A stretch of 8,166 bases of DNA from JAFMKE01 sp047621945 (GTDB taxonomy: Bacteria > Bacteroidota > Bacteroidia > Chitinophagales > UBA8649). The stretch covers positions 1-8,166 of the forward strand of contig JBLHMK010000109.1 in NCBI GenBank assembly GCA_047621945.1, read 5' to 3'. Below are positions 1-5,023 of this stretch, in pieces (positions within the stretch are counted from its first letter, which is position 1; each line of letters starts with the position of its first letter). Under the pieces are notes generated by a model that was given only the letters and a program-made list of their open reading frames with translations, searched no databases and was not told where the DNA came from. Both the position numbers and the translations under genes were made by a program.

Positions 1-103
1 AAAGAGCCTGCATGGCTAGACTAAGCTCATTATAGTGGGCCTTATAGCTTACCGTTTCTATGTCAAAGAATAAGAGCTTTTCTAGATTTAAGTGTTTGAG
101 CAT
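1..103 (-). CDS. Predicted 3'-5' exonuclease (RNase H-like/PolB-type), N-terminal fragment
   Basis: Reading leftward from an ATG at 103-101, an open frame of 34 codons runs off the window edge, so only the N-terminus is present. It carries the segment LLFFDIETV, where D14 and E16 form the DxE of exonuclease motif I in DEDD-type 3'-5' nucleases. From memory, a family of predicted 3'-5' exonucleases in Bacteroidota starts almost the same way (a short Leu-rich lead, then LFxDIETV, then a segment around ‘MQAL’). The role would be nucleic-acid trimming in the cytoplasm, but the substrate is unknown. The gene starts 34 bp after the stop of the DUF2834-like gene, so read-through from the upstream cluster is possible, yet a functional link is not implied. 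The call rests on one motif and start similarity only. Confidence 0.55.
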   Translation of the reverse strand, partial: MLKHLNLEKLLFFDIETVSYKAHYNELSLAMQAL

Positions 104-112
104 GTATTTAAG

Positions 113-132
113 TTTACTATAAATATAGTAAA
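113..132. repeat. 20-bp AT-rich perfect palindrome upstream of the exonuclease gene
   Basis: Arms TTTACTATA (113-121) and TATAGTAAA (124-132) are perfect 9-bp inverted copies around a 2-nt centre. The palindrome sits 9 bp before the ATG at 103 and just after the stop of the DUF2834-like gene. It has no G+C-rich stem and no T-tract, so it is a poor intrinsic terminator. A regulator-binding site or chance in AT-rich DNA are the alternatives. Confidence 0.4.
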
Positions 133-137
133 TATAA

Positions 138-482
138 TTATATGTTTTCAATTGATTGCTCAGAGATACCATGAACTTGTTTAGTTCTCAAAATGAGATA
201 CAGAGCAAAGCCTACTGCCACTCCGGGAACAAGACCTAGTAAAAGACAAACCCACCCATATTTAACTTTAGGATATTCATAAACCACCCATAGGAATAGG
301 ACTACCCAGCAAAGAATGGCATCGGCAGCATAAGCAGAAGAGTAGGGGTTGACAAATCCAGCACTAAATGCTCCCATAACATCAAAGTTTTCCATTAATG
401 GAGGAATAAGCAAGTAACAAACGATGGCGATAAATAAGAGCGCAACAAATAGTAGACTAAAAGAATAGAATCTCTGTTTCAT
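138..482 (-). CDS. Small integral membrane protein, DUF2834-like
   Basis: This 114-residue protein has three hydrophobic segments at about residues 8-27, 50-69 and 77-98. The stretch ‘GFVNPYSSAYAADAILCWVVLF’ (about 43-64), with an N-P pair and an Ala-Asp before a helix, resembles DUF2834 proteins (‘FANPISAFFAADVLISALV’ type), as does the closing ‘GVAVGFALYLILR’. DUF2834 has no established biochemical function that I know of. It starts at an ATG (482-480) 81 bp after the isomerase-like gene, with no TAnnTTTG box in between, so it is probably the last gene of the oxidation cluster. It could be an accessory or transport-related membrane factor, but the sequence does not show which. Confidence is high that the gene is real and moderate for the family. 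Confidence 0.65.
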   Translation of the reverse strand: MKQRFYSFSLLFVALLFIAIVCYLLIPPLMENFDVMGAFSAGFVNPYSSAYAADAILCWVVLFLWVVYEYPKVKYGWVCLLLGLVPGVAVGFALYLILRTKQVHGISEQSIENI

Positions 483-563
483 AGCTTAAGTATTTTCGTT
501 TAGTTTAAATTTATTCTTTTGTTGAAAATTCCTGAATTTACTTTTTGCTTCTGTTAAAGAATT

Positions 564-1055
564 CTACAAATCGTTACGATATTCAGAGAAAGCCATCCAA
601 GCCAACAAGAGTACAGCATAAATGCAAACAGGTATTGCCAATACTGCAGGGATGTAAGAAATGTAATCCATCAATCCACCTGCTCCGTATTTTTCAGTTT
701 CTATGGCAAGACCTCTATTTACACTGAAAATTCTGAAGAAATAGAATAAATTGTTACCCCAGCATGTAAAAATCATCGCGTAAACAATGTTACGCGCGTA
801 CTTCGTTTTATTTGCAAACAATTGTAAGCTTATAGCAAAAACAATACAGAGTATGCCATTCATTAAGGGGCCTGTATGAGCGCCTCTCCATAAACTGAGT
901 TCTCCGGGAATTGTAAACGAAGTTTTGAAAAAGGGCCAGACAGAAACTTCTCCAATAGCGGCAAATGTGAGTCCAATTCCACCTAGTAATCCAAGAAAGA
1001 TCGTTAAGGTTCCATGGAAAATCCCTAGATATTGATATTGTTTTAATGACTTCAT
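564..1055 (-). CDS. Styrene-oxide isomerase-like membrane heme protein
   Basis: This 163-residue membrane protein has about four hydrophobic helices (near 11-33, 62-80, 88-108 and 133-155). It aligns, from memory, along its whole length with StyC, the ~169-residue styrene-oxide isomerase that converts styrene oxide to phenylacetaldehyde. Shared blocks are R-G-A-H-T-G-P-L-M-N-G (57-67; StyC RAHSGPALNG), CWGNNLFYFFRIFSVNRGL (98-116; StyC GWSNVGFYLFSNFSPNRGL) and the following Gly-rich stretch. H60 corresponds to StyC H58, the reported heme-b ligand; N66 and Y105 correspond to StyC N64 and Y103 in the active site. It lies 41 bp downstream of the AlkB/XylM-like gene in the same direction, matching an epoxide made by that enzyme. 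No StyA/StyB flavoprotein monooxygenase is present, so the true substrate may not be styrene oxide. Inferred activity: isomerisation of an epoxide to an aldehyde. Confidence 0.72.
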   Translation of the reverse strand: MKSLKQYQYLGIFHGTLTIFLGLLGGIGLTFAAIGEVSVWPFFKTSFTIPGELSLWRGAHTGPLMNGILCIVFAISLQLFANKTKYARNIVYAMIFTCWGNNLFYFFRIFSVNRGLAIETEKYGAGGLMDYISYIPAVLAIPVCIYAVLLLAWMAFSEYRNDL

Positions 1056-1096
1056 AGCTTTTCTAATCTTTATTCATGCTCAAAAGGTAAGGAATT

Positions 1097-2197
1097 TCAG
1101 CTTAAAGCATAATTGGACCTTGATTCTTGCTCATCTCTTACTAATTCAATCTGATCTAACTTAGGATTCATAATAAGGAAAAATAGCGGTGGAAAAAGGG
1201 CCAATAACATCATCGCTGCGGAATTGAATGGCATGTTGGTAGGAATCTCTTCGTAGTTACGCAAGAGCTGATAGGGTCGACTATAGGTACTATGATGATC
1301 CGAATGTCTCATGCCATTTAAGAGAATACTCCCAGTAATAGAGTGTGAATCATTCCACGAATGCACAGGAAGAACTCGTTCGTACACTCCACTGCTCAAT
1401 TTTCTTCTCATTAGTCCGTAATGTTCTACATAATTGATTAATTCAAAAAGTAATGATCCTGTAAGTCCGGCGCATACGAAGGCTAATGCGGTTTGCCAAT
1501 CAGCCAAAAGTAGTACAGCAATAATTGCAGCCCATTGGATAACTGTAAACCAAAAAACATTGTTTTTTGGTGAAAAGAAATTAATATTTTTTGATTTTAA
1601 AATTCTTCTTTGGATTTTCCATGCTTCTATCCAAGAAAGGAATAAACTCTTTGGAACATGAATAAATGACCATTCATTTCTACGCGATGAAGTAGGATCT
1701 TTTGGCGTACCTACATGACTATGATGACCGTAATTGTGAAAGGTCATAAATGTCATACGAAGAGAAATAAACAGCAACATTTTCCCCATATAAACTTCCC
1801 AAGCCTTGGTACGATGACCGAGCTCATGACCTACGGCAATTCCCCATATCCCTCCCACTAAAGCCATAGATAATGTCCATCCAATAAGGGTAAACATGCT
1901 CTCGACACTATGTCGCTGGTTGATTTGAACAAGGAAATAAATTAAACAAAAAAATCCAGTTGGCGCTACTAGCCAAACCAAAACATTATAATAATGGTCA
2001 GATTCCATTATCTTTTCTTGTTCTTTTGTTGGATTAGCCAGGGATCGAGGGAGTAATAAATCTAGAATTGCAACTGCAGGTATCGCAAGTATTCCGGCAT
2101 ATGCTAGTACATTGGTATGTGCCAATGAAATGAAAAATACTACTGGAGCAACTGTTAACCCAAGTAGTGATTTGAATTTAAAAAAAGGAATATTCAT
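1097..2197 (-). CDS. AlkB/XylM-family membrane di-iron monooxygenase
   Basis: This 366-residue integral membrane protein has hydrophobic segments near 13-50, 73-92, 101-124, 213-250 and 325-343. It shows the histidine signature of the alkane hydroxylase/xylene monooxygenase family: HELGH (124-128), HNYGHH (154-159), NYVEHYG (255-261), a W-N-D-S-H segment (281-285) and RHSDHH (297-302). These His residues ligate the di-iron centre in AlkB. The family inserts oxygen into alkanes, alkyl-aromatics or alkenes, using electrons from rubredoxin (AlkB) or a ferredoxin reductase (XylM with XylA). Two positions differ from canonical AlkB: Phe replaces Glu just before box 2 (AlkB has EHxxGHH), and G-M-R replaces L-Q-R before box 3, so a non-alkane substrate is plausible. 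No rubredoxin gene is nearby; the upstream fusion protein, 50 bp away, is the likely electron donor. The 366 residues fall slightly below AlkB's usual ~400. Confidence 0.9.
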   Translation of the reverse strand: MNIPFFKFKSLLGLTVAPVVFFISLAHTNVLAYAGILAIPAVAILDLLLPRSLANPTKEQEKIMESDHYYNVLVWLVAPTGFFCLIYFLVQINQRHSVESMFTLIGWTLSMALVGGIWGIAVGHELGHRTKAWEVYMGKMLLFISLRMTFMTFHNYGHHSHVGTPKDPTSSRRNEWSFIHVPKSLFLSWIEAWKIQRRILKSKNINFFSPKNNVFWFTVIQWAAIIAVLLLADWQTALAFVCAGLTGSLLFELINYVEHYGLMRRKLSSGVYERVLPVHSWNDSHSITGSILLNGMRHSDHHSTYSRPYQLLRNYEEIPTNMPFNSAAMMLLALFPPLFFLIMNPKLDQIELVRDEQESRSNYALS

Positions 2198-2247
2198 GAC
2201 AGTTCTTTATTGTTGTTTAGTTGAATAATGATATAGGTATAATATGA

Positions 2248-4146
2248 TTATAAATCGATAGTTAGCTTCTCTCCCTTAGCTCGGGAAACACAAAGACACA
2301 TCAGTTTGTTTTCTATTTTTTCTTCTTCGCTTAATACGGCATCACGGTGATCTATCTTCCCGTCTAATACTGGAGTGATACAAGTACCGCATGTGCCTTG
2401 TAAACAAGAATAATTGACTTTTACATTATTGAAATGTAGGGCATCAATTATCGTTTCATCGTCTTTAACCGTAATAGACTTTCCGCTTTTGCCTAAGACT
2501 AATTCAAATTCTTGAGCTTCTGTTAGTGTTGTGCGATCCTTTGAAAAGATTTCTTGTTTGATTTGCTCTTTGCTCCATCCTTGATTTATGCTCGTTTCTT
2601 TTACCCATTTGTTGAAACCCGTTGGGCCGCAAACATAGACTAAAGATTCTTCGTCTGGCTGGGCTAAAACTTTAGATAAGTCGATGGTAGATTTCCCATT
2701 ATTATCTAAATGTAATTCCACGTTGGGAGCAAATGACCAATTCTCGAGTTCAAATCGAAAGGGAACATCCTCTATATTTCTAGAACATATGTGTAGTTCG
2801 AAATGTTTGTCCATAGCGCATAACTCGTGAGCCATAGATAGCAGGGGGGTAATCCCAATTCCTCCGGATATCAAAATGTATTTTTTGGCATTTTCGTAAA
2901 GAAGGAAATTGTTTCTTGGAGTTGAAATCTCTAATACATCACCTACAGAAATCTTTTCATGCATTTCCTTAGAACCCCCTCTAGAGTTGGGGTCTAATTT
3001 CACTGCTATTTGAAATTTATTTTTATCAAAGGAAGGGTTTGTCAAGGAATAGGATCTAAAAAGACCACTAGGTAAACAAACTTCTATGTGAGACCCTGCC
3101 GAAAAGTCTGGTAGCACGGCTTCTTGATTAGCTGGCTCAAAAATAAAACTCTTAACATCCGTGGCTACATCTAATATCTCAGAAACTTTAAGTAAGATTT
3201 TTTGGTCTTTTTGATAGGCCACCTCCTCAATAACTTTGTGCTTGTATAGCCTGTCTGGCTTACTAAACGCAGTTCGCTCAGGTATGCCCTGCTCTCGAAA
3301 AGCCCCATTAGCTAAATCCCATGCTAAATGATATTTGTACCACGGTACATGAGGGAGCATATGATGCATGGCATGATGTGCTTGGCCTAAAAAGCTGTCC
3401 ATAAAAAATTTGTTTCCTTTGAGTTTATAGGTGGACTTAAAGGGGAATTCATTCCATGTTAAACCTTCAGGATGTTGGATATGTGCAAAGCTATACGCGA
3501 CATAAGTTATTCCTAGTCGATTTGGAATGAAAAATAAAATTAGATATTCATACCAATAAGGACTGGAGAACCAAGCTACGTTGAATATAAAGATTCCGAT
3601 AAACATAAATGCCATGGAGAATCTTGTTCTAAGAGGCGTCTTTTTCCATGCCTTAAAAACCAACCAATGGAACCATAGTATGTCAGGAAACATTAAAACG
3701 AGATAACCAAAAGGAAAGTATTTAGTAGGTATTACAACTAATGGATCATCGGGATCCCAAGTTTCATCGCCAACATTTCGATGATGGGATAGATGTAAGT
3801 AACGATAAGTGCTTGTAGTAGCAAAAGGGAAGAGCAGGTTTGCAGAGATTGTCCCTAACAAATCGTTAAGGAAGTTATTGGAAGAAAGCGCACGATGAGT
3901 GGCATCATGAAGGGGAGTGAAGACTGCATAAAAACAGAATATCATCAAAGGGTAAACCAAGCACAAAGAAACATTAGCATAAACATGCAAGGCCATTCCT
4001 CCGAATATACCAGTAAATGCAAATAGTATAATTCCAATTTGGTGAAAAGAAAATAAGGGAACAGATGAAACTTTCTTATAATTAGGGTCATTGACCACTT
4101 GGTTGATGACTTCTCTTAATTTCAGATTGCTTGCGGTAAGACCCAT
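2248..4146 (-). CDS. Fused membrane fatty-acid-desaturase-type oxygenase / FMN-NAD reductase / [2Fe-2S] ferredoxin
   Basis: This 632-residue protein joins a membrane oxygenase to its own electron-transfer chain. Residues about 35-300 form an FA_desaturase-like domain with hydrophobic helices and three His boxes: HDATH (80-84), HLSHH (118-122) and HHAMHH (257-262), plus HIQH (222-225). Residues about 315-515 resemble phthalate dioxygenase reductase/VanB. They include RSYSLTN (364-370) for flavin, most likely FMN, GGIGITPLLSMA (428-439) for the NAD(P)H domain, and YVCGPTGF (504-511). Residues about 545-632 form a plant-type ferredoxin with C581, C586, C589 and C619 as likely cluster ligands. 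Expected chemistry is NADH-driven hydroxylation, desaturation or epoxidation of a lipid-like substrate at the membrane. The reductase part may also feed the AlkB/XylM-like enzyme encoded 50 bp downstream. The ATG at 4146 fits the candidate promoter at 4172-4179. I see no frameshift, so the fusion appears genuine. The substrate is unknown. Confidence 0.88.
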   Translation of the reverse strand: MGLTASNLKLREVINQVVNDPNYKKVSSVPLFSFHQIGIILFAFTGIFGGMALHVYANVSLCLVYPLMIFCFYAVFTPLHDATHRALSSNNFLNDLLGTISANLLFPFATTSTYRYLHLSHHRNVGDETWDPDDPLVVIPTKYFPFGYLVLMFPDILWFHWLVFKAWKKTPLRTRFSMAFMFIGIFIFNVAWFSSPYWYEYLILFFIPNRLGITYVAYSFAHIQHPEGLTWNEFPFKSTYKLKGNKFFMDSFLGQAHHAMHHMLPHVPWYKYHLAWDLANGAFREQGIPERTAFSKPDRLYKHKVIEEVAYQKDQKILLKVSEILDVATDVKSFIFEPANQEAVLPDFSAGSHIEVCLPSGLFRSYSLTNPSFDKNKFQIAVKLDPNSRGGSKEMHEKISVGDVLEISTPRNNFLLYENAKKYILISGGIGITPLLSMAHELCAMDKHFELHICSRNIEDVPFRFELENWSFAPNVELHLDNNGKSTIDLSKVLAQPDEESLVYVCGPTGFNKWVKETSINQGWSKEQIKQEIFSKDRTTLTEAQEFELVLGKSGKSITVKDDETIIDALHFNNVKVNYSCLQGTCGTCITPVLDGKIDHRDAVLSEEEKIENKLMCLCVSRAKGEKLTIDL

Positions 4147-4148
4147 AT

Positions 4149-4171
4149 ATTATTCGTTTTATACCTTTTAA
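4149..4171 (-). promoter_or_regulatory. Candidate TetR operator copy 2, in the fusion-gene leader
   Basis: On the minus strand this 23-bp stretch begins TTAAAAGGTATAA and ends GAATAAT. It matches the stretch at 4784-4806 in the tetR leader at 18 of 23 positions (shared form TTAAmAGGTATAA, three variable bases, GAATArT). It lies directly downstream of the -7 box of the fusion gene, covering the expected transcription start, where a bound repressor would block transcription. The 8-mer CTTTTAAC (+ strand, 4165-4172) also occurs as the right arm of the tetR-leader palindrome. Both sequences are AT-rich, so chance similarity is not excluded. Confidence 0.45.
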
Positions 4172-4179
4172 CAAATATA
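4172..4179 (-). promoter_or_regulatory. Candidate Bacteroidota promoter -7 box for the fusion gene and downstream genes
   Basis: The minus strand reads TATATTTG, an exact match to the Bacteroidota -7 consensus TAnnTTTG. It is 25 bp upstream of the ATG at 4146, giving a short leader. I do not see a clear TTG -33 element 17-23 bp upstream, so the promoter may be weak or activator-dependent. I find no comparable box in the gaps before the AlkB-like, isomerase-like and DUF2834-like genes, which supports one transcript for all four. Confidence 0.45.
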
Positions 4180-4229
4180 AGATGTGTAAAACATATAAAA
4201 TAGACGGCAGCGTTTAATGCCTGACGCAC

Positions 4230-4772
4230 TCAATTCGAATTCATACGTTGCAGTATGGAATGAATTTCATCTAAGTATTGACTTATCCATTCATAGTTGA
4301 AATTATCTTCTGTTATCTGCAATAAGAAATTGTCCGCGATTAGTTGAAAGAATGTCCGAGCAAATAGTTGTCTTTGTTTTAAACCTAAAAAAGTGGACCA
4401 CTGTTGGATAACTGCATCTTCTAAAATTTGAAAAGCCTGTTCAAAGCATGCTTTGTATCTGGGAACAGATCGGTTTATTCTTAACTGCTTATGAAAGAAT
4501 AAATCAGTTTTTTGCAAAATGAATAAATTGAGTACATCGGGTCTCATACTTTTGCACCTAGCTAATTGGATGGCAAGCTCTTTGATTTCAGCAATGTGGT
4601 GGGCTAATAGTTCATTTTCAAAACTCTCCAGGTCACCGAAGTAGTGGTAAAACGAAGATTTGTTCTTATCCAATTCACGAGCTATAGATTCAATTCTGAT
4701 ATTTTTAATTCCCTCAGAGGCAGCGATGGTATATCCTTTCTCAATCCACTCCGCTTTTTTTTGTCCTTTCAT
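4230..4772 (-). CDS. TetR/AcrR-family transcriptional regulator
   Basis: This 180-residue protein has the usual TetR layout. Residues about 8-52 form the DNA-binding domain: a first helix (WIEKGYTIAASEG), then a helix-turn-helix in I-R-I-E-S-I-A-R-E-L-D-K-N-K-S-S-F-Y-H-Y-F (25-45), ending in the FYHYF motif typical of the recognition helix. The remaining ~130 residues are an all-helical ligand-binding/dimerisation domain with many aromatic residues, compatible with a hydrophobic inducer. It is the first gene of the oxidation cluster, 83 bp upstream of the fusion gene and in the same direction. A perfect inverted repeat in its own leader and a shared element in front of the fusion gene suggest autoregulation and control of the pathway. 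Whether it represses or activates cannot be read from sequence, though TetR proteins are mostly repressors released by a ligand. The start is the ATG at 4772-4770. Confidence 0.85.
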   Translation of the reverse strand: MKGQKKAEWIEKGYTIAASEGIKNIRIESIARELDKNKSSFYHYFGDLESFENELLAHHIAEIKELAIQLARCKSMRPDVLNLFILQKTDLFFHKQLRINRSVPRYKACFEQAFQILEDAVIQQWSTFLGLKQRQLFARTFFQLIADNFLLQITEDNFNYEWISQYLDEIHSILQRMNSN

Positions 4773-4783
4773 TTCTTAAAACA

Positions 4784-4823
4784 ACTATTCCAGTTATACC
4801 TGTTAAAAGTAAACTCTTTTAAC
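4784..4823. promoter_or_regulatory. Candidate TetR operator copy 1, in the tetR leader
   Basis: A perfect inverted repeat, GTTAAAAG (4802-4809) and CTTTTAAC (4816-4823) around a 6-bp spacer, lies 29 bp upstream of the tetR ATG. The size (22 bp) and symmetry are typical of operators bound by dimeric TetR proteins. Overlapping its left arm, 4784-4806 matches the element before the fusion gene at 18 of 23 positions. The site lies between the candidate tetR -7 box and the start codon, so binding could block elongation or initiation and give autoregulation. Confidence 0.5.
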
Positions 4824-4841
4824 TAATTCTCATAAATAACA

Positions 4842-4875
4842 CAAAGTTAAAGAGTGATCTATTACTGTGTTGCAA
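4842..4875 (-). promoter_or_regulatory. Candidate Bacteroidota promoter for tetR
   Basis: The minus strand has TAACTTTG (4849-4842), matching the -7 consensus TAnnTTTG. A TTG (4875-4873) lies 23 bp upstream, at the upper end of the 17-23 bp spacing described for Flavobacterium promoters. It would give a leader of about 60 nt containing the candidate operator at 4784-4823. Confidence 0.45.
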
Positions 4876-4929
4876 GCATAAGTCTGAAGGAATAGAACCT
4901 CTAAATAAAAGGAGAGAAATACATAATTT

Positions 4930-4980
4930 AAAAATCATAAGGGATTTATTGCTTCTTCTTGAAGATACAAATTTCTTATG
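4930..4980 (-). terminator. Possible terminator of the CotH-family gene
   Basis: The 251-bp gap between the CotH-family stop and the tetR start contains this imperfect hairpin. CATAAGAAATTT (minus strand, 4980-4969) pairs with AAATCCCTTATG (4947-4936) at 10 of 12 positions, with a small inner CTTC/GAAG stem possible. It is followed by five T residues (4934-4930). It lies 44 nt beyond the stop codon. The stem is AT-rich with two central mismatches and the T-run is short, so it is only a candidate. Apart from the tetR promoter and operator I see nothing else in this gap. Confidence 0.35.
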
Positions 4981-5023
4981 GATGGAGATTTTCTTAGGGT
5001 TCTTAGCATAATGATTTAGGTAA

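Noticed and set aside
545..727. Plus-strand open frame of 60 codons
   Set aside because: It lies mostly opposite the isomerase-like gene, has no recognisable domain and shows no promoter; it is a shadow of the real gene.
1434..1661. Plus-strand open frame of 75 codons
   Set aside because: It is fully antisense to the AlkB/XylM-like gene with its intact His boxes and has no family resemblance.
2235..2242. AGGTATAA on the plus strand between the fusion and AlkB-like genes, resembling the core of the shared TetR-region element
   Set aside because: Only 8 bp match, the orientation is opposite, and the region is AT-rich with no -7 box beside it; likely chance.
4644..4826. Plus-strand open frame of 60 codons
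   Set aside because: It is antisense to the DNA-binding domain of the TetR gene and its leader; composition is Phe/Leu-rich as expected from reverse reading of AT-rich DNA.
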